Source: Argopecten irradians
Lineage: Eukaryota; Mollusca; Bivalvia; Pectinida; Pectinidae
Reading direction: 5' to 3'
Length of the DNA stretch: 64,000 nt
Assembly: GCF_041381155.1 (NCBI RefSeq)
Contig: NC_091147.1
Span: forward strand, 16,467,318-16,531,317
The first letter of the stretch is position 1, and each line of letters starts with the position of its first letter. The translations under genes and the position numbers were made by a program. The notes beneath the pieces were generated by a model. The model was not told the DNA's origin, searched no databases, and worked only from the letters and a program-made list of their open reading frames with translations. Positions 50,514 through 62,995 of this stretch are shown piece by piece.

Positions 50514-53500
50514 CTAAAGCAAAAAGTATAAATATATGAAAACATCTCAATAACCCTATATGGACTTGTTATATTCATGGTATATATATTATTTTACCAT
50601 CAATAGAATATCAGGATTTTTTTGTGTGTGTGTTTTATGTTCCGTCTCCGTATCTTGTTTTCTATGTTTAGTTGTGAACTTCCGGTTTCCAGGAGAATAA
50701 ATGTAATGTTGGAAAAAGTACTTTGTTTGGATTTCTTCATATTTCTTCATAACACCGTCATCCTCTCGCATCGCAAAGCCAGTACAGACTCATATTTACA
50801 AGCACTAGTACTTTCGCACTTGAGGAGAGGTTGTTGTCTGATACTGTTAACCACCTTACGTGGATTTCGCGGGCGTAAGTAAGTGACCGCGAAACTGTTT
50901 AAATACAGATTAAGTGGAAATCCAAAAGTTTAGATCGTCTAATCAAATCCCAGAGAACGTGTTTAGTAGGTATGACACGAAATTTGGTCGCCGCGAAAAT
51001 CATTTTTTCTTCTGCTTCGTTTGCCGACCAGTATCAGTATTGATGATTATTTGGTCAATAGTGGTCCACGTGGATCCTAGCACCTTACCAAAACTATTGT
51101 TAATTCAACAGTATTTCATTGGTTTTTTTTCTTTTTTTTTTCTTTATTTATTTTCTTTTTTTAAATTTATCAACCATAACCTGCCCGACAAAATTTCATA
51201 GTTTTAACAATTTGTTTAAAAAAAATAAAATTAGATATATTAAAAGCTATATTCACGGGAAGCTATTATCATGTTATAATATGTGCTATTGGAAAAACAA
51301 TTAGCCGACCTAATTTTGCTAAATTCCATAACAAATGGGGCTCTGACAATCAGAAAGTTATGCAATCAAACAGTTAAAGGGATTGTTATGGTGCTTTTTA
51401 ATTAGTTTAACGTCTATTAGCAGCCATGGTCATGTTAGGACGTGTCAGGTTTGTTGGTGGAGGAAAGCCAGAGAACCCGGAGAAAAACCACCGATCAGTG
51501 GTCAGAACAATGTACCTGACAACTTCCCCACATGGGATTCGAGCCCGTGATGCTTAGATACAATGTACATACATCTATTTATAGCTTAATTAGAAGATGA
51601 ATATCATTTTATTTTATCAAATGTCCGAAATTGTCAGATATTCAGAAGAAAATAAACAATTATTTCAGAAGGGCTATATATAGCTTAAAAGATCTTAATC
51701 AACTAGAAAAACGCGTTATTGAGACAAACGTCTGAAGAATCGTTTAACCATTTTTCAATTTTAAATGTGTTTATTTTTAGAATCGTACTTAACATACCTA
51801 GGTATTGTACTTTATCTTGATACTGTATTGTTTTCATGTTGATACTCATACACCCGGTATATTTCATTATTCCAATAATAATGTGTAATAATGTAACAAT
51901 TGTATTGTAGATTATATGTGAAGTAATCTTTAGTTCATTTCAAATATTATTAACCATATCACAGTTGTGTATAACATACACATGTAGATATGGTCACAAC
52001 AAAAGAATGTGCGAGATCCGTTAGAAGCGATACCAAATAAAAAAAACATTATTATATAACAGTTATATAGTAATTAAACCTTACCACAACTCAATTCCAC
52101 TCGCCATAATCATCTGTAACATCCGAGAACCGTATTCATTTGCCTACAGTTATCGTTTGGACAATACATTTCCCTCTATATAGGTTAGTATGATCATCAC
52201 CGGGTTTGAAACAGCAAATGCTCTACACACTACAACACACAAACAAGACACTTAATACCCTATAGAATGACAGATAATATCATGTTATACACCCATGTAC
52301 ACCGAAACAAAATCATCCAATTGTAACCAGACTAAACGTAGGTGGGCCGGGAGATTGGTTAGCTTTATAAACACGCAGAAATACACTGATATATTGTTGA
52401 TACGGTAGGTCGTAAAGGTGATTAAGCTTTGAATAAATAGGACCTACCCGACAGATCTGTTCGTGTGTCCATATGTTTATGAATTCAAACCGGGAACACT
52501 CGTACAGTGCTACATATTGTGGTCCGGAAAAATTAACAGTGGATATTCATGAATTAGTTAAGGATATTCAAGATGATTTTTTCTTTGAAAATAATTAACA
52601 TATGGGTTGACTTTTAAGTAAAAATATTTAATCTGTTGAGTTTAATTGCATCATCAAATTTGAAATTTTACAGGTTGGAAAAATAGCTATTATTATATCA
52701 ACTGGTTTTAGCTTCTTTGATCGCTGGTGTATTTTTTTTGTCATTGTGTTTTTGACAACGTCAATCTTATCATTTATTATTTCCATCAAATTGTTTAACA
52801 TATTCAGATATATAAATTGCGATTTATTTGTGACATTGTCACAATTATGTATGTGTTTGTATATTTAATTGCTATAACAACACATGTATCTTTTCTATGG
52901 TCTGTTTGACATTCATTAGCATGGCTGCATGTACACCTACAGTATCGTAACGCATTATAATCATATAATCAATAGCCATATGGAATTCCCAAGTAAAATA
53001 TGTCGTGTTAAGCGTATTTTTTTCAATTAGTGTTTATGATAGAAATTTTAACGAGAAACCTTTGGAGCCTGTTAAGATACTTCCTCGTTGTTCCAGAGGT
53101 TACTATCACCGTTGTTATATCCACCTCTGGGGTATGTCACAACACCTATGAAGGCCACTAGGTAAGCCAGGTGTTTAGATCGTTTGATGTACATCAAAAG
53201 TATTAAATAATGATACACTGTGACTGAATGTGAGGTTTTTTAATTCGGACTTCGCTCTCTTGGTAATCTTGAATTCTTGAATGAATTCTCTACAGGCCTT
53301 TGATTATCGTAGTTGATGTAATGGAACTGCGTCGAATTGAGATAAAAGTAAATTGCACTTGTGCTATGTTTAGAATATGGACTTTCCTTTTTCGTTGATG
53401 CAGATTATGTAACTAGGTTTCTGCACCAATGGCTATAGCAGCATAGCTTACCTATGGAATGGGCATACCAGTAGGATATGTGTATGATAAATATTGATGA

Positions 53501-54930
53501 AGATCAATTTGATCCTACTTATACGATGGGAAAACAATTCATACTTTCATACATGACTTGCACTAAACTGCATTTGTTTTGTTGTTTGCTCGCAAAGGTC
53601 TTAATCATTTTTTACCATGAATTGAAAAAAAAGTTAAACAAGTCGACCCATATTGAACATATGTAACAAATATTGACCTTTTGACAGATGCATTGAAACA
53701 GAACGTCATATCGGTCAGATAACCATTATGATATACTATACTTGCTTTCCTTCGTTTTACCACATAGGCTGGAAAATCAAGGGATTTAACAGTAATAAAT
53801 CAGAATGTCAGACTCTACATTGTATGTATATCGTGTATATTAGTAACTCTCTTGAATTACCAATAAAGGGGTGTTTACTTTATCATTATAATATACAGCT
53901 TTATAGATATAATAAATCTGTATACAAAATGTGTCTTAGTTTCAAACTTATATTGATTTAAAAATCCAACTCTAAGCAATTAAAAACGAAAATTAAAGAA
54001 ATCGCCGATGACATGGATAAGTATTTTTCAATTGGCTATTTTGCTGACAGAATTAATATTAGTTGTTATTAAATACAGGTTAAACGCATTTTCACACCAC
54101 AAAAGAATATCTTTTTTTTTATTAAACAATAATTTCATAATCTCGAGTCTTGTTATAAAAAGAACCAAATAAACGATTTTCCATACACTACAGTTTTCAG
54201 TTTTGTTATGTATTAAAACAGTATAATCATATTTGGTTATTGTGTTATGAAATTTAAGTGTAGGTTTTTATATAACACAAGCTAGAAAAAGGATGGTATT
54301 TTTAAATTACACCACCATACATGTAAGTAGACATTTTGAAACAAAGAACACTTTGCACTGAAAAATCTTTAATTCATATATTTTGAACCTAAATTTCAAT
54401 CTGATATTTCAAATATGTTATTGTAACTTAGGGATTATTACCTGTCAGAAAATACCTTTACTTTGGTAATTCATAATTAACCAGCCAACCAATGAACCGG
54501 ATAAAATTCTATTCAGGTTCACACGTAGACCTGTGCGCAGGGGTCATTTCGAAGGTCTATTTTTCTTGTAGTTGGTTGTTCTCAATAAATAATTTAAAAA
54601 AAAAATACCAACACTTTATTTTTTTTAATTTTATGTACAAAGAAATTAACACTAAAGTCTTTGGAAAAGCCAGTGACTCGGCGCGGAATAGCCAGTTTAC
54701 TACAGATTCTCAGTAAACAGTCGTCTACCTGGTACCTGGATTATTGAGCTTTAAAATCAATATGAATTGGATTTTAAAGACCGTCATCAATATAGTAAAA
54801 TACTCTAGGTGTATTTGAATGTATACGTGACTTTGAAATAAGTCAAAATAGGTTAACAATTATAGGTGTGTTTGTAAGTCTATTCATTATAGGATACTAT
54901 TCTGAGTATTATTTTCCTGTCATTTCTTTG
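50514..54930. other. Intergenic upstream of the beta-trefoil gene
   Basis: Apart from the SINE-like copy and a family B fragment (53085-53210), this is AT-rich without a gene. A possible 29-nt leader exon of the beta-trefoil gene lies at 52113-52085 (minus; TTACAG|ATGATTATGG... TTGTG|GTAAGG). Its phase does not fit a coding join to 50513, so it could only be untranslated. Confidence 0.35.
51405..51552 (-). repeat. SINE-like repeat
   Basis: Blocks GTTAGGACGTGTCAGGTTTG, GTGGAGGAAAGCCAGAGAAC, CCGGAGAAAAACCACCGATC and GGGATTCGAGCCCGTGATGC form a pattern I know as frequent in bivalve genomes. The last block read in reverse resembles a Pol III B box, so the element probably runs on the minus strand. 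Confidence 0.6.
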
Positions 54931-54937
54931 GGGAAGG

Positions 54938-55060
54938 CCATTGGAAATTCCGTAGTACACAACAGTTGTTGATGCTGTGTCATTGCTATAAATAAGGAAC
55001 AGACGTATACGGAATTTTCATAGAGATCGTACACTTTAGAAGATCGGCCAGAATATAGAG
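54938..55060 (+). promoter_or_regulatory. Candidate promoter: kappaB-like site, TATA box, short leader exon
   Basis: In order on the plus strand: GGCCATTGG (CCAAT-like), GGAAATTCC (54943-54951, matches the kappaB consensus core), TATAAATA (54987-54994), and a stretch ending AATATAGAG|GTAAGC at 55060/55061, a good donor about 65 bp below the TATA box. The next plausible plus-strand acceptor with a coding exon is at 63576, which begins with ATG. Linkage to that gene is inference. Confidence 0.35.
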
Positions 55061-55204
55061 GTAAGCTTCTGTATTTGTTTTAATCATTGGATGTCTGATT
55101 TATACATTGTTTAGATACGGTATTGATTTCATCATCACAAAATGGACATTACTGTAGTTTATTGTTGTTATCATGGATACACTTAAGGTGATAATGTATG
55201 TGTA

Positions 55205-55345
55205 TCTAACATAGAGGTGGTATGGCTGAGGTGACCGTTAGCCCGCTCGCTGGTTGGTAATTTTTCTCCGGGTATTCCGGCTTTCCTCCGCCTTCTTGAG
55301 TGTCCATGTATGACCATGGCTATTAGTAGGACTTCTTACGAATCA
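55205..55345 (+). repeat. SINE-like repeat, plus-strand copy
   Basis: The tRNA-like head GTATGGCTGAGGTGACCGTT is followed by TTTCTCCGGGTATTCCGGCT and TTCCTCCGCC, the reverse complements of blocks in the 51405-51552 copy. It ends in ACCATGGCTATTAGTAGGAC. The head resembles a tRNA A-box region. Confidence 0.6.
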
Positions 55346-55859
55346 AACTGAAATATATAGATATTACGTCATATTAGCATCATTATCATTGTAATTCATT
55401 ACTGGATAAGTATTTCTATAACTAGCTTAATTCGTTCGAATTGAATCATTTAATACATATCTTGAAGTGGTCATTACATATTGAATGCACATCAGATGGT
55501 ACTTATACGATTAGCCTTTCTCTACACCACAACACTTAATATCTCTCCATCACATCTTGATTTTATTAGATATATGATGTATTGTTTTTACGTTAACGTT
55601 AAACCTTTAACATATTGTTTACGATGGACTTACCCGATTGTGACTCGTAAATACTATACACCAGTTGGAGACCTATCGATTCGTATACAGTATATAGAAA
55701 ATGTGTGAAGCATTTAAATACGATACTAATAGAAATCAGTGACCTATTTTTTGGACAATCAAAGGTATTTTTGGGGGTATCAAAGTAAACACAGTTGGAT
55801 CGGTTCCAAGATTTAAAAAATCTTGTAGGACTAAATAGTTAATGCACGGAATATTTATA

Positions 55860-58800
55860 TACTATTGAAGAGGAAAGTACGTAGACACAATGTACTAATA
55901 CAGAGGCAAGTTATAGCGACATTGTCCGGTGTCAGAGTCTCGCCAAAACAAGGCACTACAGAATTTTTAAGATACAACTGGCGCAAAGCATATTGATATT
56001 TATTACGAAAGTTTGAAATCCGTTCTCCTACTAGCATCAAAAGAATGCATTCCGAAACGTAAATTCAAGAGCCATTTGAAACCCTATTGGAGTGACGATT
56101 TGACAAGTGATCACAAGCTTGTGCTTCGTAAAAGACAACTTTGGAAAGCTAATGGTAAACGTAGAGGAAACGATGTTTATTTCTTAGATTACAAATCTTG
56201 TAAAAGTGTGTTTAGAAATAAGTTGAGATGTGCCTTTAACGAATACATGAGACGTCAATTTGAAGAAATTGATCAATCAGGCGAAGTTGACCAAGCTCTG
56301 TTTTGGCAATTATACAAAAATAAATCAAGTAAACCCAAATTGGTTCAAACAGAACTCAAGTACAACGGACAAGTCTTTCGTGATCCAAAAGCAATAGCAA
56401 AAGCATGGGGTTCTCATTTCAGCACACTTTTCCAAAATAAACCTAATGAATTGTTCGACACGGAATTTTCAAACCATATTCTTAATCATGTAAAAGATAT
56501 GTCTGAAAAAGCGAAACACGACAAAGATATTTTTCTAGACAGAGAATTCGGTATTAAAGAGGTTTCTGATATTTGCAAGTGTCTTAAGACAAACAAGTCT
56601 GGTGGATCAGATGGCCTTGTATATGAGCATGTAAAATACTGCAACAATCTTATGTTAAAACATATCACGTTTTTATTCAACCTTATTGTAAAGTACGAAT
56701 ATATTCCACAATCGTGGAAAGTTGGTACAATAGTCACTTTATATAAAGGTAATCGGAAACCCAAAGACGACCCTAACAGTTATACAGTTATAGAGGTATT
56801 ACATTAATTCCAATATTTTTTCAAAATATTTGAGTCACTTTTGTCTTCCCGTTTGAGTCCAGTTTTAGAATCACGGACATTTCCTAATAGACATCAATCA
56901 GCATATCGTAAAAAACTGTGTAGTTTATGCACCTCTTTTAACCTGCAGGAAAGTATAAATTATAACCTAGATAATGGATCAGATGAACTCGTTGCTTTTT
57001 TAGATAGTAATAAGGCTTTCGATTCTGTATGGCAAGAAGGCTTATTCTATAAACTTTATCAAATGGGTATCAATGGAAAGGTATGGATCATTCTAAAACA
57101 GATGTATTCCCGCTTCTCCAGTAATGTTGTCTTTAATGGTTTTATGTCGGAAAAAGTAATAATGGAAAGAGGAATCTTACAGGGTGGTTCTTTATCTGCA
57201 AAAATGTACCTCGTTTTCATCAATGACTTGCTTAATGAAGTAGAATTCAGCGGGAAAGGTTCGGTAATTAATTCATCGCGGGTAAATATACCAACCCAAG
57301 CCGACGACATATGTGTTCTTAGCAATAATGTAGCTAACCTTCAATACTTACTTTCTATCTGTGAGAACTACAGTAGAAAATGGAGGTTTACATTTTCCGC
57401 TTCTAAATCGAAAATTGTCATATTTACTTCCAAAAATAAGCCAAATGTTTCTTGTAATGTTACAGTTTATGAAAATAAACTACCAATTGTTGATAGTATT
57501 GTTCATGTTGGTATAACATTGAATGGTAAAAATAACAATGTTCAACGTACAGAACGTGCTTGTTCTAAATTAAAGTGTGGTGTAATGTCTCTTATTCGTT
57601 CTGGTGCTCACCAGTGTGCCCTGAATCCGTTGACCACTGCTAAGATTATTAAATGCAAAGTTTATCCATCTGCACTCTACGGATGTGAGTTGTGGCAATT
57701 AAAGAAAAATGAAGTAAACATGCTAGAAAAAACACAAAATTTCATTGTCAAATCTATACAAGGTTTTAATATAAGAACGAGGACAGATATGTCCACATCA
57801 TTGATTGGTTGGTTTTCTATTGAAGTGTATATTAGTATTAAAAAATTGTTGTTCCTTGGTAGAATATGTTCCATGGATATAGGAGTTTTAACTCGCGAAA
57901 TTTTCATAAAACGTCTTTTCGATTTTAAATTGTGCAGTTTTAACAGAGGATTTATCCCTGACATTATCCAAATTTTGAAAAAATATGATTTGTATTTTGT
58001 ACTGGATGGATTTTTAAAATGTGGTACATTTCCAAACAAATGCAAATGGAAACATTTAGTAAATACCCATGTTAAAAAATATGAACAGTTTCAACTTTGT
58101 GAAAGGATGAAAGTTGATAAAGATTTTCTCGTTTTTCTCTTTTACATGAAAGAATAGAACCATATGCAATATAGAAACTTGCTTTACGTTTTCCACAGTA
58201 TAGTTCATGCATTAAACGAATTGTTAAAATATGCGTAGAAATGCGCGATAATGAAAATTCATATTTGTGTCATTTTTGTGGTCTAATGTATAATGATCTC
58301 ATATTGCACAGTGTACTTGAATGTAGCCATACTGAGAACTTGCGAGACCAACTGTGGTGTATTATCAGTACTGTGAAAGATATAGATTTTTTTATCTCAA
58401 TTCAATGTCAAAATATCATCTACTGCATGTTCTTCTTGGTGGACTATTTAACTACCATTTATCTCAAAATGAAATGGAAGACTTTAGACTAAACTCAATT
58501 ATCATTGTTAACAAAATGTACAAAGTGGTATCCATAACTGACCTTTTTTCTTTTTCGTTTTTTTTTTTTTTTTTTTTTTTTTTTTTGGCAAATATTTGAT
58601 TGTATTAACTTCAACTGAAGTTATATGTATGCTTAATCTTGTGAACTCCAGAGAATTTGTATTATGTATGTTTTTGTGCTGGCCTTATATATAGACTTTT
58701 GATACATATATATCTGTTATTACAAACTGTATGTATCATTTGTGATGTCTCGTCTACATATGTTTGTAGCTAATTATTATAAGCATTCTCCGCTATTAGA

Positions 58801-58975
58801 TAATGGCGAAATGTAGTCGAATATCTAATAGTATTTTCTTGTATTGATAGATATGTATATATGTGTGTAACGTGTGTATGTTAGAATGTTTCTTTCTTTA
58901 TTTATGTATTATTTTCTGTAAACTCTTCAATATTGGAGGAAATAAAGGAAATAATAATAATAATAATAAAAGAAT
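55860..58975 (+). mobile_element. Degraded non-LTR retrotransposon (LINE), 5'-truncated
   Basis: The reverse-transcriptase frame runs from about 55920 (SGVRVSPKQGTTEFLRYNW) through KPYWSDDLTSDHK, SGGSDGLVYEH, IPQSWKVGTIVTLYK, AFLDSNKAFDSVW, GILQGGSLSAKMYLVFINDL and QADDICVLSNN (the catalytic A-D-D box), then a thumb/C-terminal part and a final CHFCGLMYND...HSVLEC zinc knuckle (58255-58330). The frame is broken at least three times: before about 56000, between 56806 and 56841, and after 58157. No endonuclease domain is visible upstream, so it is truncated. The 3' end is a (AAT)n tail at 58950-58972, common to several CR1/jockey/I-like groups, and a T-rich run lies at 58557-58587. The clade is not resolved. 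Inactive. Confidence 0.85.
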
Positions 58976-59482
58976 CTAATAACAGTACACTGACTTGGAA
59001 GTTGGACATTGCTCATTCAGTTTCTGTAATTGTGTAAGCCCGTGATTTGCTAGTTTGGTTTTCCTCTGAAATTTATACTGTGACATATATAATATAATAT
59101 TAGGGTTTATGATGTATTTGAATAAGAAAGTGCAAACATTGAACTTTTTATTAACAATCCAATTTGAAACTGTTTTATTCGGGATAATTGGATACATACT
59201 TGCAATATATAAGGGTTAATTTATGTACATTCGTTTTAATAAGCATAGTCACATCCAGTATATATGTGTTTTAGTGTCTCGTCTCATAAGTCGGTTTAAA
59301 AAAGTATTTTATTGGTTGATTGCTTATTGATTATATAGTTCATGCCTCTGGATCACGAAACAGACTTAAGTTTTGACTTAACCAATCACAAATTTTACAT
59401 TTTCACTGCAGTCCCACTATATAACCTTAATTCCCAAGCGCAGTTGGCAGTCATATAGACTATGAACTTCAAGCGCTTACTA

Positions 59483-59507
59483 TGACGTCATTATCATTAT
59501 GACGTCA
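59483..59507. promoter_or_regulatory. Paired CRE octamers
   Basis: TGACGTCA at 59483-59490 and 59500-59507 (17 bp start to start). A matching pair spaced 18 bp lies at 63876-63901. The octamer is the full CREB/ATF site. Function is inference. Confidence 0.35.
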
Positions 59508-59645
59508 CAATTGTCGTGCCAGCGATCACGGAAAACGACTGTTCAAATGGCTGTTCCATCCATGACGATTACGAATGATTAATTCATTATAAATGCAAAA
59601 TCCCTTGGGATTTCATCATAAAATTGCAACCAAATGTAAATATAG

Positions 59646-59758
59646 ACATTGAACGTCTTTCAGTTGGCATTCATAGCGTTAGCGCTTCATGTTCAATTTG
59701 CCTCTGTTCAGTTGGCATTCATATTGGCTATGAATGCCAACTTAAAGACATTCAATGC
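59646..59758. repeat. Palindrome, 32 bp arms
   Basis: ACATTGAACGTCTTTCAGTT + GGCATTCATAGC on the left is inverted at 59727-59758. A third GTTGGCATTCAT segment lies in the middle at 59710, suggesting stepwise duplication. Confidence 0.7.
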
Positions 59759-61255
59759 TTAAATGACATTACAAAACGTTATGTTATATTTAATTGGCTA
59801 ACCAAAGTTTAAGTCTGAGACTGTTTTATGGGTATCGATGATTAGTGTGTTGATCGTTTTATCTTTGATATTTTCAGTCTGCTATGATGAGTATTTCACA
59901 GCAGATTCGCGACTGTTTTCCTAACTTAAGTGCTGAGACACGATAAAGTAGTGCACAAAAGCAATGATTGTACAACATGTGTTTATAAGATTTTGCATAA
60001 TGCCTAATCATACTTTTCAAAAATTGGTGTATAGACGCAAAATGCTTACACAAACCGCACGAAATGAAAATTTCACTAAAATGTAAACAAAAATTAAGTG
60101 TTTTTTTATCAAGGCCATACGTATGCATAATTTTTTCACAGACTACTGATAATGTGTACCATTCATGGAAACGAATCACAAGCCACTCTGTGTTGACGCA
60201 TAAGTAAACTGATATTATCGCACCTCGGACAGAAATGTGCCCAAATGATTGGCGGAGAGCCGTCACGTGGTGACCCCCTAACACTTTATAGGGGGTCAGT
60301 ATATTTTGTATATGTGCAATATGGCGGCCAATGCTTGCCGCTTCAAAAACAAAACCCGTCTCCAAAGCATAATTATGCCATTCTAATACTCTCTGACTGC
60401 CGCGATCGCCCAATGGTAGACGGGGTTTTAATTTTTGTGTAACAGTTGTCTCCCTTACCCCAGTAAATCGTCAATATATTCAACGAACAGTAGTAGCCGG
60501 CGATGACGTCAGCCTTACGTAAATGTAAAAAAAAATGACGTTGTGTTGACTTGCGATGACGTCATGTATGCGTATTTGTAATGAAAGTGCGAAGTGTTGT
60601 TGACGCTGATTGTCTAAGAAAGCATGGAGCGATTTGGACGGACGTCTACTGACGACTTAAACAAGAAAAGACTAGAGTCTCAGGCAACAAAAACGCTGTG
60701 TGCAAACAAGGCTTCAGCCAAAATTCTAAAAGATTATCTTCAGAAAAAAAACCAACCCAAAAACAACAAGACATCAATTTCGAGGAATTTAGTAAACAAA
60801 GACTGGATGAATGTCTCTCGCATTTTTATGTCGATGCTCGAAAAGTGGACGGTACACATTACAAAGGAACAACTTTGGAAGCAATTCGACATGGAATCAA
60901 TAGGTATTTAAAATCGCCGCCATTCAACAAATCCTTCGACATAACAAAGGATGCAAATTTCAGAATGTCTATGTCCTGTTTTAAGGCAGCCAAGTCCGAG
61001 ATCAAACAAATGGGGAAGGGAAGTATTCAGCATTACAACGTCATATCGGCTGATGATCGACGCGCATTGTACGTACAGTCTATGCAAATGAATCCATCTA
61101 CCCCCCTCAGGATTTTACAATAAAGTTCAATATGACATCAGACTGTATTACTGTATTTTTGTCGAAGAGGTGCAGAGAATACACTGTGAAATGTGACTCT
61201 GAAAGTGGACTTAAATACGTAAAGAAGTCTGTAACAGGAGAGGAGAAAATGTAGC

Positions 61256-61327
61256 GGCCAGACCGGGATTCGAACCCGGGACCCTCAGAATACTAGCCGA
61301 GTGCTCTACCGACTGAGCTACCTGGTC
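61256..61327 (-). tRNA. tRNA-Thr(AGT)-like sequence inside the 3' LTR of the TRIM
   Basis: Same fold and position as the copy in the other LTR, with intact A and B boxes and slightly poorer anticodon and acceptor stems. Treated as part of the LTR rather than an independent gene. Confidence 0.55.
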
Positions 61328-61477
61328 ACCGATGATCGACCCAGTCCAATTCCGCTACACTCCTCCCTCCTTTCTCGAAGTCTTCGCCCCGAAGACATAC
61401 GAGACCCTTCCAAACACCACCACCGTGGGTTATTTAGTTGGGCGCCAATTTTGTAACAGGAGAGGAGAAAATGTAGC

Positions 61478-61549
61478 GGCCAGACCGGGATTCGAACCCG
61501 GGACCCTCCGAATACTAGCCGAGTGCTCTACCGACTGAGCTACCTGGCC
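61478..61549 (-). tRNA. tRNA-Thr(AGT)-like sequence inside the 5' LTR of the TRIM
   Basis: 72 nt fold: a 7-bp acceptor GGCCAGG/TCTGGCC (one G-T), D arm GCTC/GAGC with loop AGTCGGTA, anticodon loop CTAGTAT (AGT), and T arm CCGGG-TTCGAAT-CCCGG. Pol III A box TAGCTCAGTCGG and B box GGTTCGAATCC are intact. The anticodon stem is weak (one mismatch, two wobbles). It is part of a repeat, so probably not a functional tRNA gene. Confidence 0.6.
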
Positions 61550-62995
61550 ACCGATGATCGACCCAGTCCAATCCCGCTACAAGTCTATAGACGAATTGTC
61601 AAAAAACCATCGGGAAAATGATAAAGAAATAACTTCGGGACTAATGCCAGAATCTCCAGGTACGTTTGCATATTTTTGTAAATGTCTGATTTGTTACTTA
61701 CTGGCAGCTTTTTATGATTAGAAATATCTATAATTGTAGACTACCTACAAAATACTAACTCAACTAAATAGCATTGTTGCACGTAAAGTCTCAATTACAG
61801 ATATAATTTAGGAACACTTTATCCGCAGATCTACAGATTCATTTTGATTTTATTTTTCAAGGATCCCTCTACTGTCCAGTTGCATCCTTTGAGAAGTATA
61901 TCACTAAACTTCATCCAGATTGTGACAGGTAAGTTCATGGAGAATCTGTTAACTTACACCCCCTCCAACTCCAAAAAAAATATTATTTTGATATCTGTTT
62001 TCGTTATTTTGTTCAAAATGAAAAAAAAACTCATTTAAACATTACAAAAAATAACACATTATGATTTTTATATGTTATAGATTATGGCAGCGTCCAAGAG
62101 AATCATTCTCAGACGATGAAACCACTTGGTTTTACAACAAAGGTGTAGGAGAGAAAAAGCTGAAATCGTTCATGAGCGATCTGAGTGTTTCCTGCAGACT
62201 TAGTCAAGTAAATACAAATCACTCGATCCGTGCCACGGGAGCATAGATTTTATCCAAATCCAAGTTTGGGGCAGCACAGATAATGTCAGTTACCGGACAC
62301 AAATCAGTGCAGTCTTTGTCTGTGTACCAAAGGGTTGATAAAGAAGAAAAGTTCAAATGGGTCAGTCAATATCTGCTTCTGTTCAACCAGCCGGACAACT
62401 TGCTCTGCCCCATGTCCCTACACAGAGTGTGCTCCCAACTAGATCTGTCCCAATGCAACCGGTACTGCCATCTACAGCTGCGCGACCGGCGCTACCACCT
62501 GTAGGAAGTTGATACCCCTCGGCAAAATGAGGCTTCGGTACCCTATCTAGAAGGCATCGATATTCAAGACCTCTTTAATGACTTTGGACCTATGACAAAC
62601 AACTCTCTGCAGCTGCAACGCACCGACCGTCCTCAAATGTTTAATAATTGCCAAGTCACAATTATTCAGAATCTTACAATTAACAAGTAAAAGTAGACAC
62701 AGAAATCGAAAAAAAACAGCCTAAACTGTATTCAATGAAATTGTGGTAATTTTGATTTAACTGCATATCATTAATAATAGATTTCAAATGGACGAAGTGA
62801 GTCTGAAATAATGATATACATATAAACATGTAGACATATTTGTGTTCAGGTCAAGGTAACAAACAAGTTATATGTTATTTCACTTAGTGTTATACAATAA
62901 AGTTGTTGAAACAATCTCGGGTATTCTTTAGTACTTTGTTTGACTATATAATTAATTTTAAATTTTCATGTAAAGGTCCTCGATGCGATAAATTC

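Larger units (their letters stand above)
58976..60600. other. Intergenic with palindrome and CRE octamers
   Basis: No gene that I trust. It contains the palindrome at 59646-59758, paired TGACGTCA octamers at 59483 and 59500, further octamers at 60504 and 60557, and a YY1-type AATATGGCGGCC near 60317. A 179-codon minus-strand ORF (59874-60413) has no recognisable domain. Confidence 0.45.
61230..61581 (-). mobile_element. TRIM (miniature LTR element) with tRNA-bearing LTRs, fossil
   Basis: Two direct repeats of 130 bp (61230-61359 and 61452-61581) with TG...CA ends and TGTAGCGG/CCGCTACA-type termini, flanked by a 4-5 bp target duplication (AGTC). Read on the minus strand, the first LTR is followed within a few bases by TGGCGCCCAAC, a typical primer-binding site start. 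The second is directly preceded by a polypurine tract (GAGAAAGGAGGGAGGAG). The 92 bp interior has no coding capacity. The structure looks whole for a TRIM. The LTRs differ at only about three of 130 positions, so insertion is fairly recent. Each LTR contains a tRNA-Thr-like sequence with Pol III A and B boxes. It lies within the Crypton-type pseudogene. Confidence 0.85.
60624..62690 (+). pseudogene. KIAA1958-like / Crypton-type tyrosine recombinase, broken
   Basis: Pieces in order: MERFGRTSTDDLNKKRLES (60624), FEEFSKQRLDECLSHFYVDA and GTTLEAIRHGINRYLKSPPF (to about 61120), ESGLKYVKKSIDELSKNHRE across the TRIM insertion, exon GSLYCPVASFEKYITKLHPD (61861-61928, AG/GT bounded), then LWQRPRESFSDDETTWFY (62080) with the recombinase boxes NHSIRATG (H-x-x-R) and GHKSVQSLSVYQR (H and Tyr). 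The C-terminal tail is PPVG, then MFNNCQVTIIQNLTINK and stop at 62690. Crypton-derived YR proteins of this type (KIAA1958, ZMYM relatives) are abundant in molluscs. It is inactive: a frameshift lies near 60745-60770, frame breaks near 61110-61200, a TAG interrupts the region just after NHSIRATGA (62244), and the frame shifts again near 62440. A TRIM element also splits it. Confidence 0.75.

Noticed and set aside
50166-50531. 121-codon plus-strand ORF
   Set aside because: Antisense to the first coding exon of the beta-trefoil gene, whose splice phases agree with three further exons.
58557-58587. Poly-T run as a reverse-oriented retrotransposon tail
   Set aside because: It lies inside the 3' part of a plus-strand LINE with its own (AAT)n tail; no separate element ends are seen.
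59874-60413. 179-codon minus-strand ORF
   Set aside because: No recognisable domain, composition not protein-like, overlaps regulatory-type motifs and repeat pieces; could not be supported as a gene.
61256-61549. Two functional tRNA-Thr genes
   Set aside because: Both copies lie at the same place in paired LTRs and have weak anticodon stems, so they are better explained as parts of a TRIM element.
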